From an uncultured Oscillospiraceae bacterium (lineage in GTDB: Bacteria > Bacillota > Clostridia > Oscillospirales > Oscillospiraceae), in contig CABSMJ010000013.1 of the NCBI GenBank assembly GCA_902478785.1, forward strand, positions 1-54,972: a stretch of DNA of 54,972 nt, read 5' to 3'. Position numbers and translations under genes: made by a program. Position 1 is the first letter of the stretch, and each line of letters starts with the position of its first letter. Under the pieces are notes generated by a model. The model had not been told where the DNA came from. It ran no database searches and was given only the letters and a program-made list of their open reading frames with translations. Of the stretch, positions 30,690 to 39,077 are shown in pieces.

Positions 30690-32217
30690 CCACCCGGACG
30701 CCGGCAAGACCACACTGACAGAAAAATTTCTGCTCTACGGCGGCGCCATCGCCCAGGCCGGCGAGGTCAAGGGCAAAAAGGCCCGGGCCGCCACCTCCGA
30801 CTGGATGGAGATCGAGCGCCAGCGCGGCATCTCCGTCACCTCCTCGGTGATGCAGTTCCAGCACGACGGCTTCTGCATCAACATCCTGGACACCCCCGGA
30901 CACCAGGACTTCTCCGAGGACACCTACCGGACGCTGATGGCCGCCGACAGCGCCGTCATGGTCATCGACGGCGCCAAGGGTGTGGAGCCCCAGACCCGGA
31001 AGCTGTTCAAGGTCTGCGCCCTGCGCCACATCCCCATCTTCACCTTCATCAACAAGATGGACCGGGAGACCCGGGACCCTCTGGAGCTGTGCGAGGAGGT
31101 GGAGCGGGAACTGGGCATCGACACCTACGCTGTCAACTGGCCCATCGGCTCCGGCAAGGAGTTCCAGGGCGTCTATGACCGGGAAAAGCGCCGCATCCTT
31201 TTCTTCTCCGGCGAGGGCCACGGGAAAAAGGCCCAGGCCACCGAGGTGGACCTCTACGACCCGGCAGTGGCAGAGCTCGTCGGTGAAAAGCGGGCTGCCG
31301 CCCTTCAGGAGGAGGTGGAGCTGCTGGGCGCCGGCCGGGAGTTCGACATGGAGGCCGTCCGAAACGGCACCCTGTCCCCGGTGTTCTTTGGCTCCGCCCT
31401 CACCAACTTCGGCGTGGAGCCTTTCCTGGAAGAGTTCCTGCGCATGACCACTGCTCCCCTGCCCCGGGTATCCGACCAGGGCGAGGTGGACGTGTTCTCC
31501 CCGGATTTCTCCGCCTTCGTCTTCAAGATCCAGGCCAACATGAACAAGGCCCACCGGGACCGGCTGGCCTTCATGCGCATCTGCTCGGGCAAGTTCCAGC
31601 GGGACACGGAGTACTACCACGTCCAGTCCGGCAAGAAGCTGCGCCTGAGCCAGCCCCAGCAGATGATGGCCTCCGAGCGGGAGATCGTGGAGGAGGCCTA
31701 CGCCGGGGACATCATCGGCGTATTCGACCCGGGCCTCTTCTCCATCGGCGACACCATCACCGTACCAGGTAAGAAGTTCCGCTTCTCCGGCATCCCCACC
31801 TTTGAGCCGGAGCACTTCATGACCGTCAGCCCCAAGGACACCATGAAGCGCAAGCAGTTCATCAAGGGCACCGAGCAGATCGCCCAGGAGGGCGCCATCC
31901 AGATCTTTAAGATCCCCGGTGCCGGCGTGGAGGAGGTCATTGTGGGCGTGGTGGGCACGCTGCAGTTCGACGTGTTCGAGTACCGGATGAAAAACGAGTA
32001 CGGCGTGGACCTCTACATGAGCGGCCTGCCCTACGAGCACCTGCGGCGCATTGAAGAGTGTCCCTGCCCCGTCCAGGATCTGACGCTGTGCATGGGCGCC
32101 GGCGTGCTGGAGGACTTCAAGGGCAACTACCTGGTGGCCTTCAGCGGCGAGTGGCCCGAGGGGTATCTCCTCAAGCACAACCCGGGCCTGAAATTCTCCG
32201 ACACGCTGTCGGTATAA
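30637..32217 (+). CDS. prfC: Peptide chain release factor 3
   Basis: GTPase that removes RF1/RF2 from the ribosome after peptide release. It has 526 residues (family about 530). The G domain shows AIISHPDAGKTTLTEKFLLY (G1), RGISVTSSV (G2), DTPGHQDFSEDTYR (G3) and NKMDRE (G4); domain II and the RF3 C-terminal domain follow (KRKQFIKGTEQIAQEGAIQI, then VGTLQFDVFEYRMKNEY). It starts at ATG 30637 behind CTGGAGG. It is preceded by a long structured leader containing a copy of its own start, and ends at a strong terminator, so it is monocistronic. Confidence 0.97.
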   Translation: MSDLRSEINRRRTFAIISHPDAGKTTLTEKFLLYGGAIAQAGEVKGKKARAATSDWMEIERQRGISVTSSVMQFQHDGFCINILDTPGHQDFSEDTYRTLMAADSAVMVIDGAKGVEPQTRKLFKVCALRHIPIFTFINKMDRETRDPLELCEEVERELGIDTYAVNWPIGSGKEFQGVYDREKRRILFFSGEGHGKKAQATEVDLYDPAVAELVGEKRAAALQEEVELLGAGREFDMEAVRNGTLSPVFFGSALTNFGVEPFLEEFLRMTTAPLPRVSDQGEVDVFSPDFSAFVFKIQANMNKAHRDRLAFMRICSGKFQRDTEYYHVQSGKKLRLSQPQQMMASEREIVEEAYAGDIIGVFDPGLFSIGDTITVPGKKFRFSGIPTFEPEHFMTVSPKDTMKRKQFIKGTEQIAQEGAIQIFKIPGAGVEEVIVGVVGTLQFDVFEYRMKNEYGVDLYMSGLPYEHLRRIEECPCPVQDLTLCMGAGVLEDFKGNYLVAFSGEWPEGYLLKHNPGLKFSDTLSV

Positions 32218-32238
32218 GTCCCCGTTTCCTGTTTTTTT

Positions 32239-32271
32239 GGACGTCTGCCTCCAGGGCAGGCGTCCTTTTTT
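32239..32271 (+). terminator. Terminator after prfC
   Basis: Stem GGACGTCTGCC/GGCAGGCGTCC (32239-32249 and 32255-32265) with one G-U pair on the plus strand, then TTTTTT. Confidence 0.9.
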
Positions 32272-32375
32272 CTCCCCCCCGGCGATTTCCCGATGTACAA
32301 GCGGCAGAAAATAGGGTATGATGGGGCTAAAGATGCCGCCAAGCCTTCTTCCCAGGCGGCAAGGAGGTGCGCATT

Positions 32376-33674
32376 ATGGCCCCCACTTCTACCCCAAAAA
32401 GCAGCCGTACGCTGGCGCTGGGAATCTTTTTCATTGTTCTGGCCTCCCAGATCTATATCAGTCTCTTTTCCGGCGACCTGAATATCTCTGTGGCCATTGT
32501 GCTGCTGCCGGTACTGTCCTTCCTCTCCCCAGGCTTTCCAGCTCTGAAAGCTGCCGCGGCCTCTGCTCCAGGGGTCTTTTTACTGCGCCTGGTCTTTCAG
32601 TTCTTTGCTGAGGGTACTCTGGCCGGCTGTGTCCGGGCCCACGCCCCGGAGATGCTCTTTTACATCAGCTACGGCATCCTTTTCACCCTCTATCTCCAGG
32701 CTGTGCCCCTGCGGCCAGTGCGGCTTTTGAAGCTGCTGCCCCTGGTGGGAGTGGACGCCTGCTCCAACTTTCTTGAACTGCTGGTACGGATGGGCTCGGC
32801 GGTATTCGCCCCGGGAACCCTGCTTCAGCTTCTGGCCGTGGGCGTGGGGCGGTCCCTGCTGGCTTGGGCCGCCCTGCGGACGCTGGATACCTATGGTCTC
32901 CATGTCCTCCGCCGGGAGGATGCCGAGCGCTACCAGCGTTTGCTGCTGATGACCGCCACCCTCAAAAGCGAGGTGGCTTGGATGGACAAGGGTACCGCAC
33001 TCATTGAAAGCACCATGAACACCGCCTATCGCCTGTACAGCCAGCTGCGTGCCTCCGGTGCCGACAGCGCCGACGTGGACGCCGCCCTGACCATTGCCAA
33101 GGACATCCACGAGGTGAAAAAGGAGTATTTCCTCATCATGCGGGGCATCTCCGAGGCCCTGGACACCGACGCCGCCGGCGGCACCATGGGGCTGGAGGGG
33201 CTGCTGGACATCCTGGGCCAGAGCACCCGCCGCACCGCCCAGGCCGCCGGAAAGGACGTGGTCTTTTCCAGCACCTGCTCCGCCCCCTTTACCACCAGCG
33301 AGCACCACTACCTGATGTCCATCTTCCGCAATCTCCTCAACAACGCCGTGGAGGCCGCCCCCCAGGACCGGCAGGTCCACCTGTCCATCCAAGAGGAGGT
33401 CCAGGGCGAGGATGTGGTCTTTCTCGTCAGCGACGACTGCGGCGGCATCCCACCCAAGCACCTGCCCCAGATTTTCACCCCCGGCTTTTCCAGCAAGATC
33501 AACTTCACCACCGGTGAGGTCAACCGGGGGCTGGGCCTGACCATCGTCAAGGAGCTGGTGGAGGACCGGCTGGGAGGTTCTATCTCCGTGGTGTCCCAGG
33601 ACGGAGGCTCCGTATTCACCATTCGCATCCCCAAAACAAGATTGGAGGCGGACCATGCGGCTGTATCTCATTGA
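32376..33674 (+). CDS. Sensor histidine kinase, GlnK-like
   Basis: Membrane sensor of 432 residues. About six hydrophobic segments fill the first 170 residues. The phosphoacceptor helix around residue 248 contains KDIHEVKKEYFLIMRGI, where H-E-V-K-K replaces the usual H-box, as in the Bacillus GlnK (YcbA) group as I recall it. The GHKL ATPase follows: N box NLLNNAVEAA, G1 DDCGGIPPKHL, F box QIFTPGFSSK and G2 GLGLTIVKEL. ATG 32376 has AAGGAGG 8 bases upstream. It overlaps the response-regulator gene by 20 bases. The stimulus is unknown; glutamine or another amino acid is suggested only by the family. Confidence 0.9.
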   Translation: MAPTSTPKSSRTLALGIFFIVLASQIYISLFSGDLNISVAIVLLPVLSFLSPGFPALKAAAASAPGVFLLRLVFQFFAEGTLAGCVRAHAPEMLFYISYGILFTLYLQAVPLRPVRLLKLLPLVGVDACSNFLELLVRMGSAVFAPGTLLQLLAVGVGRSLLAWAALRTLDTYGLHVLRREDAERYQRLLLMTATLKSEVAWMDKGTALIESTMNTAYRLYSQLRASGADSADVDAALTIAKDIHEVKKEYFLIMRGISEALDTDAAGGTMGLEGLLDILGQSTRRTAQAAGKDVVFSSTCSAPFTTSEHHYLMSIFRNLLNNAVEAAPQDRQVHLSIQEEVQGEDVVFLVSDDCGGIPPKHLPQIFTPGFSSKINFTTGEVNRGLGLTIVKELVEDRLGGSISVVSQDGGSVFTIRIPKTRLEADHAAVSH

Positions 33675-34515
33675 TGATGACCCCGCTGTGCGCAACGTTT
33701 TGCAGATGATTCTGGAAAACAGCGGACGGGCGGAGGTGGCGGGCTGCGCCGAAAACGCAGCGGAGGCCCTGGAGGACCTGCCCCATGTCCAGGCGGACCT
33801 GGTGCTGGTGGACCTGCTGATGCCCGGCATGGACGGCATCGAGTTCGTCCGTCAGGCCCGCCGGCGCTTTCCCGGGCTCCACTTTGTCATGCTCTCCCAG
33901 GTGTCCTCCAAGGACATGGTGGCGGAGGCCTATGACGCGGGAGTGGACTTCTTTATCTCCAAGCCCATCAACAGCGTGGAGGTGCTCAGCGTTCTGGGGA
34001 AGATGGAGCAGCTGCTGACCATGGACCGGACCCTGGGCCAGCTGCGGACGCTGCTCCAGGGCACCACCCCAACTCCTGCCGCTCCTACGGCGGCCCCTGG
34101 GGCGGACATCCAGGCGGAGGAGCGCCGCCACGCCGTCCTCAACAATATTCTCCAGCGTATCGGCATCAGCGGCGACCCGGCCTGCCGGGACATCTTGCAG
34201 GTGGTGGACTATCTGGTGACCTGCGGCCAGTCCGAGCAGCTGACGGTGGCCCAGTGCTGCGCCCACTTCAGCTCCTCTCCCAAGGCCATGGAACAGCGGC
34301 TGCGCCGGGCCGCAGCGGCAGGCATGGTGAACTTGGCCAACCTGGGCATCGAGGACTACGCCAACGACGCCTTCACCGAATACGCCGGCACCCTTTACAG
34401 CTTTGAACAGGTCCGGCGGGAGATGGACTGCATCCGGGGCAAGAGCACCCAACACGGCCGCCCCTCTCTGCGCAAGTTCCTCTATGCCCTAGCCGCCCTA
34501 TGCAGCGGCCGGTAA
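33655..34515 (+). CDS. Response regulator with YcbB/GlnL-type output domain
   Basis: Protein of 286 residues. Residues 1-120 are a receiver domain: acidic pair DDDPAVRNVL, phosphoacceptor Asp in LVLVDLLMPGMDG and Lys in FFISKPINSVEVL. A low-complexity Ala/Pro/Thr linker follows (about 130-150). The C-terminal domain (RRHAVLNNILQRIGISGDPA, VAQCCAHFSSSPKAMEQRLR, RRAAAAGMVNLANLGIEDYA) matches the YcbB/GlnL output domain, which in Bacillus binds direct repeats of a hexamer. It is coupled to the kinase gene. The likely target is the PfoR-like gene downstream, whose upstream region carries 10-base-phased hexamer repeats. Confidence 0.88.
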   Translation: MRLYLIDDDPAVRNVLQMILENSGRAEVAGCAENAAEALEDLPHVQADLVLVDLLMPGMDGIEFVRQARRRFPGLHFVMLSQVSSKDMVAEAYDAGVDFFISKPINSVEVLSVLGKMEQLLTMDRTLGQLRTLLQGTTPTPAAPTAAPGADIQAEERRHAVLNNILQRIGISGDPACRDILQVVDYLVTCGQSEQLTVAQCCAHFSSSPKAMEQRLRRAAAAGMVNLANLGIEDYANDAFTEYAGTLYSFEQVRREMDCIRGKSTQHGRPSLRKFLYALAALCSGR

Positions 34516-34536
34516 AAGACCTCTCTTTCCCACGTT

Positions 34537-34573
34537 GCGCGTCCCCATTTCGGGGACGCGCCTTTCTTTTTTC
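34537..34573 (+). terminator. Terminator after two-component genes
   Basis: Perfect stem GCGCGTCCCC/GGGGACGCGC with a 5-base loop and a T-rich tail. The following 265 bases to the next gene hold no ORF, only the phased repeats at 34751-34786. Confidence 0.9.
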
Positions 34574-34750
34574 CCGGCGCCCTCTATGGGGATGTCCTTT
34601 TTTCATACCCCATTTTCGAAAGCTGCATGCCATTCTTTCAGAGCCTCCTAAAATGACTTGAATTTTTTTCATATCCGTTCTGCACAAAACGCAAGTCTCC
34701 ATTTTTGGCAGTCCTACAAAAAACGCTGCTTGCCCCACTTTCTCATTTCT

Positions 34751-34786
34751 TTTCTGTTACTTTCCGTCACTTTCCGAAGTTTTCCC
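34751..34786 (+). promoter_or_regulatory. Four TTTC-hexamers in exact 10-base register
   Basis: TTTCTG (34751), TTTCCG (34761), TTTCCG (34771) and TTTCCC (34781), each followed by four bases; three of the four spacers end in AC or GT. This 6+4 layout is the same as the published TTTTGT-N4-TTTTGT GlnL site of Bacillus subtilis. It lies 53-88 bases before the PfoR-like ATG, next to a weak -10-like TACATT at about 34788, as for an activator site. Confidence 0.6.
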
Positions 34787-34838
34787 ATACATTGGGGGCA
34801 AGAAAACACCCCATCAAAACAACGGAGGTACAAACACG

Positions 34839-35876
34839 ATGACGACGATTTTGCTCGGCATGGGCCTGCTTCTGGTGACGCTGGCCGGCTTCTCCCTGTT
34901 CAGCATGAAAGCCCCCAAGGGCTCCCAGGCCATGTCCGGTCTGGCCAACGCGGCGGTGGCCACCTTCCTGGTGGAGGCGGTCCACAAATACATCTCTGGT
35001 GATCTTCTGAATCTGGCCTTCCTGGGCGAGACCGGCTCCATCGCCGGCGGCATGGGCGGCGTGGCCGCTGCCATCCTGGTGCCCATCGGCATGGGTGCCA
35101 ACCCGGTGTTTGCCGTGGTGGCTGGCGTGGCCGTGGGCGGCTACGGCATCCTGCCCGGCTTCATCGCCGGCTATCTGGTGGGCTTCCTCTCTCCCCTGAT
35201 TGAAAAGTACCTGCCCGACGGACTGGACATTATTCTGGGCGCGCTGCTGCTGGCTCCCATCGCCCGGCTGGTGGCCTTTGCTGTGGACCCCGCTGTCAAC
35301 ACCGCCATGGGTTACATCGGCAATACCATCACCGCCGCCACCGAGCAGTCCCCCCTGCTGATGGGCTTCCTGCTGGGCGGCATCATCAAGATGATCTGCA
35401 CCTCTCCTCTCAGCTCCATGGCTCTGACGGCCATGCTGGGCCTGACTGGCCTGCCCATGGGCATTGCCGCCATCGCCTGCTTCGGCGGCTCCTTCACCAA
35501 CGGCATCATCTTCGCCCGGCTCCACCTGGGTGACCGCAGCAACATCATTGCCGTCATGCTGGAGCCCCTGACCCAGGCCCACATCATCACTCGCAACCCC
35601 ATCCCCATCTACGGCTCCAACTTCTTCGGCGGCGGCCTGGCTGGTATGGCTGCGGCCATGCTGGGCATCGTCAACAACGCCCCCGGCACCGCCTCCCCCA
35701 TCCCCGGACTTCTGGCGCCCTTTGCCTTCAACGATCCGGTGAAGGTGGTCATCGCCCTGGCTCTGGCTGCCGTGGGTGGCTCTCTGGCCGGCTTTGTGGG
35801 CAGCGTGGTCTTCAAGCGCTTCCACAAGGGTACCGAAACCTGCACTGCAGCCGTGGCGGAAAATGTCCCCGCCTGA
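34839..35876 (+). CDS. PfoR-like / PTS EIIC_2-family membrane protein
   Basis: Membrane protein of 345 residues with about nine hydrophobic segments. Conserved-looking blocks are GSQAMSGLANAAVATFLVEA, GLDIILGALLLAPIARLVAF and TSPLSSMALTAMLGLTGLPM, GIAAIACFGGSFTNGIIFAR. The pattern fits the PTS_EIIC_2 family that includes clostridial PfoR, a protein of this length. No phosphorylatable EIIA or EIIB domain is attached or nearby. PfoR-type proteins are named for a regulatory effect on toxin genes, but transport of a small solute is equally possible. Placed behind a GlnKL-like pair, it is probably its regulated transporter. ATG 34839 follows CGGAGG. Confidence 0.8.
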   Translation: MTTILLGMGLLLVTLAGFSLFSMKAPKGSQAMSGLANAAVATFLVEAVHKYISGDLLNLAFLGETGSIAGGMGGVAAAILVPIGMGANPVFAVVAGVAVGGYGILPGFIAGYLVGFLSPLIEKYLPDGLDIILGALLLAPIARLVAFAVDPAVNTAMGYIGNTITAATEQSPLLMGFLLGGIIKMICTSPLSSMALTAMLGLTGLPMGIAAIACFGGSFTNGIIFARLHLGDRSNIIAVMLEPLTQAHIITRNPIPIYGSNFFGGGLAGMAAAMLGIVNNAPGTASPIPGLLAPFAFNDPVKVVIALALAAVGGSLAGFVGSVVFKRFHKGTETCTAAVAENVPA

Positions 35877-35889
35877 TTTCTCTCTCCCT

Positions 35890-35924
35890 ACCGCCCCGCG
35901 CCCAACGCGCGGGGCGGTTTTTTT
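35890..35924 (+). terminator. Terminator after PfoR-like gene
   Basis: Stem ACCGCCCCGCG/CGCGGGGCGGT with a short loop, followed by seven Ts. Confidence 0.92.
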
Positions 35925-35987
35925 GTCCCCCTGTCGCAATGCCCAAACCGTCCCGCCAAAATTCCCTGTTTTTTTCAGATTTTTTCC

Positions 35988-36016
35988 TTTACATCCTCTT
36001 AACACTGTTGTAAAAT
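35988..36016 (+). promoter_or_regulatory. Promoter of marR-mate-akr operon
   Basis: -35 TTTACA (35988-35993), 17-base spacer and -10 TAAAAT (36011-36016). A short inverted repeat GTTGATAAACACAAC (36023-36037) lies just downstream and could be the MarR operator. Confidence 0.65.
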
Positions 36017-36067
36017 GCAATCGTTGATAAACACAACTAAAAGGAGGTCTGATTTACGCAGCGACAA

Positions 36068-36487
36068 ATGGAAATTCTTCGCCGCCTGGAACGCCAGTAT
36101 ATCCGCCGGGAGCTGTGTGCCATGGGTCTGACTGTGGCCGAAGGTATGGTGCTGTATCACCTTTCACTGGAAGGGCAGACCCGTCAGGAGGACATCGCCC
36201 GGTGTTTCAATGTAGACAAGGGCATGGTGGCCCGGGCTGTGGCCAGGCTGGAGGAAAACGCACTGGTGACCCGGCAGGTCAGCGACCGGTGCCGGAGAGA
36301 AAAAGTGGTGACTCTGACAGAGGAAGGCCGACGAGTGGCCGGCTGTATTCAGGAGATTCTGGACCGGTGGGACCAGATCGGCTATCAGGGCTTCACCCAG
36401 GAGGAGCGGGTCTTGTTCGACAGTTTTCTGACCCGCATGACGGAAAACGCAATGGAGTTCAAACGGAGGGAAAATTGGAATGGTTAA
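36068..36487 (+). CDS. MarR-family transcriptional regulator
   Basis: Winged-helix repressor of 139 residues. GLTVAEGMVLYHLSLEGQTR is followed by QEDIARCFNVDKGMVARAVA, the recognition helix region, then the wing NALVTRQVSDRCRREKVVTL. ATG 36068 is 20 bases from AAGGAGG (36041-36047), too far for normal initiation. An in-frame ACG at 36056, preceded by a stop codon three bases further upstream, is exactly 8 bases from that site and may be the real, weak start. It overlaps the MATE gene by 8 bases, as usual for a repressor and the pump it controls. Confidence 0.9.
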   Translation: MEILRRLERQYIRRELCAMGLTVAEGMVLYHLSLEGQTRQEDIARCFNVDKGMVARAVARLEENALVTRQVSDRCRREKVVTLTEEGRRVAGCIQEILDRWDQIGYQGFTQEERVLFDSFLTRMTENAMEFKRRENWNG

Positions 36488-37829
36488 GGACCTGACCCAG
36501 GGCAAACCGCTGCCCTTGCTGTTCTTCTTCTCGCTGCCCATGGTGGCGGGAAATCTCTTTCAGCAGCTGTACAACATGGTGGACACCGCTGTGGTGGGTA
36601 AATTCGTGGGAGAGGACGCCGTGGCGGCGGTGGGCTCCTCTTTCCCCATCGTATTCTTATCCGTGGCGGTGGCCTCGGGATTATCCATGGGCTGCAACGT
36701 GGTGGTATCCCAGCTTTTCGGCGCCAAGCGCATCCATGAGATGAAATCCACCGTCTCCACCGCCCTGATCTCTCTGGGCGTGCTGGGATTGATCATCATG
36801 CTGCTGGGCACGCTGCTGGCAGGGCCTCTGCTGCAGCTGCTGGGCACCGACGCAGACATCATGGCCGACTCCCGGACCTATCTGCAGATCTACTTCGGCG
36901 GGGCGCTCTTTTTGTTCGTCTACAACACCCTCAACGGCATCTACAACGCACTGGGGGACAGCCGCACCACACTGATCTTCCTGATGATCTCCAGCATGAC
37001 CAACATCGTGCTGGACCTGTTGTTCGTCATCCAATTTAACATGGGTGTGGCCGGTGTAGCCTGGGCCACCCTTATCGCCCAGGGACTGTGCGCTGTGGCC
37101 TCTCTGGTGGTGCTGCTGCGGCGGATGCGCAAAATGGAAAACGAGCCGGAGAAGGTGGGCGTCAAGGTCCCCCTGTTCCATATGACGGCAGTCAAGCGCA
37201 TTGCCCAGATCGGCCTGCCCTCCATGTTCCAGCAGTCCATGGTCTCCATTTCCATGATGCTGATGCAGGGTCTTGTCAACAGCTACGGCAAGGTGCTGGT
37301 GGCTGGCTATACCGCGGCCACCAAGATCGACACCCTGGCCATGCTGCCCAACATGAACTTTTCCAACGCCATGTCCAGCTACACTGCTCAGAACATCGGC
37401 GCAGGCCGGTATGACCGGGTGAAGGAGGGCCTCAAGGCCTGCCTCTTGATGGTGGTCATTTTCTCCCTGCTTATCACTCTCATCATCTTCCTTTTCGGCA
37501 ACCAGCTGCTGAGCCTGTTCCTGGACCCCGGCGATACCTCCGGTGCCCTGGGCTATGGCCTCAATTATATGCACACGGTGTCCCTCTTCTATATCCTCAT
37601 GGGCCTTTTGTTTGTGCCCAATGGACTGCTCCGGGGTGCCCGGGACATGGGAGCTTTCACCCTTAGCTCTATGTCCAACCTCTTCTCCCGGGTAGCCATC
37701 GCCTATCTGCTGGCCCATTTCATGGGCGAAAACGCCATCTGGTGGTCCATCCCCGCCGGCTGGGCCATCGGTGCAGTGGTGGCTCTGCTGCGGATCCGCA
37801 GCGGCAAGTGGAAGAAGGCATCTGTATAA
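36480..37829 (+). CDS. MATE-family efflux transporter
   Basis: Cation-coupled exporter of drugs or toxic metabolites. It has 449 residues and twelve predicted helices in two halves: LPLLFFFSLPMVAGNLFQQL at the start (MatE repeat 1) and IAQIGLPSMFQQSMVSISMM around residue 240 (repeat 2). NMVDTAVVGKFVGEDAVAAV is the NorM/DinF-type conserved block. It is translationally coupled to the MarR gene and followed 14 bases later by an aldo/keto reductase, so pump and reductase probably deal with the same compound or stress. Confidence 0.95.
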   Translation: MVKDLTQGKPLPLLFFFSLPMVAGNLFQQLYNMVDTAVVGKFVGEDAVAAVGSSFPIVFLSVAVASGLSMGCNVVVSQLFGAKRIHEMKSTVSTALISLGVLGLIIMLLGTLLAGPLLQLLGTDADIMADSRTYLQIYFGGALFLFVYNTLNGIYNALGDSRTTLIFLMISSMTNIVLDLLFVIQFNMGVAGVAWATLIAQGLCAVASLVVLLRRMRKMENEPEKVGVKVPLFHMTAVKRIAQIGLPSMFQQSMVSISMMLMQGLVNSYGKVLVAGYTAATKIDTLAMLPNMNFSNAMSSYTAQNIGAGRYDRVKEGLKACLLMVVIFSLLITLIIFLFGNQLLSLFLDPGDTSGALGYGLNYMHTVSLFYILMGLLFVPNGLLRGARDMGAFTLSSMSNLFSRVAIAYLLAHFMGENAIWWSIPAGWAIGAVVALLRIRSGKWKKASV

Positions 37830-37843
37830 AAGGAGAAGGTACC

Positions 37844-39019
37844 ATGCAGTATCGTTCTGGTCGACAAGGAGAGTCCATCTCCATTTTGGGTTACGGCTGT
37901 ATGCGCTTCACCCGCACCAAGGGTGCCATCGATCTGGACAAGGCCCAGCGGGAGGTGGCGGAGGCCGTCGCCTCCGGCGTCAACTATCTGGACACCGCCT
38001 ACGTCTACCCCGGCAATGAGGCCGCCGTGGGCCAGATCCTTCAACGCAGCGGACTGCGGGAGAAGGTGTTTCTGGCCACCAAGCTGCCCCAGTATCTGGT
38101 CCGCTCCCGGGCCGCCATGGACCGGTATCTCACCGAGCAGCTGCGCCGGCTGCAGACGGACCACATCGACTTTTACCTGCTGCACATGCTCTCGGGCAAA
38201 AACTCCTGGGAACGGCTGGTGGCCTTAGGCATTCAGGACTGGATTCGGGAGAAAAAGGCCCAGGGCTCCATTCGGCGCATCGGCTTTTCCTTCCACGGCA
38301 ACACCGCCAGCTTCCTGGAACTGCTGGATTGCTATGACTGGGACTTCTGCCAGATCCAGTACAACTACATGGACGAAACCACCCAGGCGGGCCGCCGGGG
38401 TCTGGAAGCTGCCCAAGCCAAGGGCATCCCCGTCATCATTATGGAGCCCCTGCGGGGCGGCCGGCTGACGGTGGGACTGCCGCCTCAGGCCCGGGAGCTG
38501 CTGGCGGCGGAGGGCCGGGGCCGCTCCGCCGCAGAGTGGGGCCTGCGGTGGCTCTGGAATCAGCCCGGGGTCACCTGCGTGCTCTCGGGGATGAACTCCC
38601 TGGAGATGGTGCAGGAGAACTGCCGCATTGCGGACCTGGCCCGGCCCGGGGAAATGACGGAAGCGGATTTCGCCCTCATCGCCCGGCTGAAGGAGGCCAT
38701 CGCCCAGAGCCAGCGGGTGGGCTGCACCGGCTGCGGCTACTGCCAGCCCTGTCCCCACGGTGTGGATATTCCGGGGGTGTTCCGCTGCTGGAACGAAATC
38801 GGCGTGGACGGGGCTAAGCGGGCCCGCCGGGAATACCTCCAGACCACAGCCATGCGCTCCCCCTCTACCGGTGCGGGACAGTGCGTGGGCTGCGGTAAAT
38901 GTGAGCAGCACTGCCCCCAAGCCATCCCTATCCGGCAGGCCCTGCAGGAGGCAAGGCATGACCTGGAAACGCCCCTCTACCATCTGACGGCGGCGGCCTA
39001 CCGCCTGCTCAAGATCTGA
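37844..39019 (+). CDS. Aldo/keto reductase with C-terminal ferredoxin domain
   Basis: Oxidoreductase of 391 residues. Residues 1-280 form the AKR barrel with the catalytic set Asp/Tyr in NYLDTAYVYPGNE, Lys in LATKLPQ and His in FYLLHML; SGMNSLEMVQENCR is the C-terminal cofactor edge. Residues about 290-370 carry two 4Fe-4S motifs, CTGCGYCQPCPHG and CVGCGKCEQHCPQ. This AKR-ferredoxin type is common in clostridia and may take electrons from reduced ferredoxin. Third gene of the marR operon. Substrate unknown. Confidence 0.93.
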   Translation: MQYRSGRQGESISILGYGCMRFTRTKGAIDLDKAQREVAEAVASGVNYLDTAYVYPGNEAAVGQILQRSGLREKVFLATKLPQYLVRSRAAMDRYLTEQLRRLQTDHIDFYLLHMLSGKNSWERLVALGIQDWIREKKAQGSIRRIGFSFHGNTASFLELLDCYDWDFCQIQYNYMDETTQAGRRGLEAAQAKGIPVIIMEPLRGGRLTVGLPPQARELLAAEGRGRSAAEWGLRWLWNQPGVTCVLSGMNSLEMVQENCRIADLARPGEMTEADFALIARLKEAIAQSQRVGCTGCGYCQPCPHGVDIPGVFRCWNEIGVDGAKRARREYLQTTAMRSPSTGAGQCVGCGKCEQHCPQAIPIRQALQEARHDLETPLYHLTAAAYRLLKI

Positions 39020-39024
39020 GACAA

Positions 39025-39070
39025 AAAAACACCCGGCGGACATCGCAGAAGATGTCCGCCGGGTGTTTTT
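39025..39070. terminator. Bidirectional terminator, perfect 20-bp arms
   Basis: Arms 39025-39044 and 39051-39070 (core ACACCCGGCGGACATC) around loop GCAGAA, A-run and T-run at the ends. It serves the convergent AKR and HAD genes. Confidence 0.92.
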
Positions 39071-39077
39071 CTCTTTT

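Noticed and set aside
30622..32178. 518-codon open frame opposite prfC
   Set aside because: Shadow of prfC with repetitive Leu/Val/His/Gly composition.
34537..34838. Small RNA gene in the gap before the PfoR-like gene
   Set aside because: Beyond the terminator and the phased repeats I see no promoter-terminator pair that would define one.
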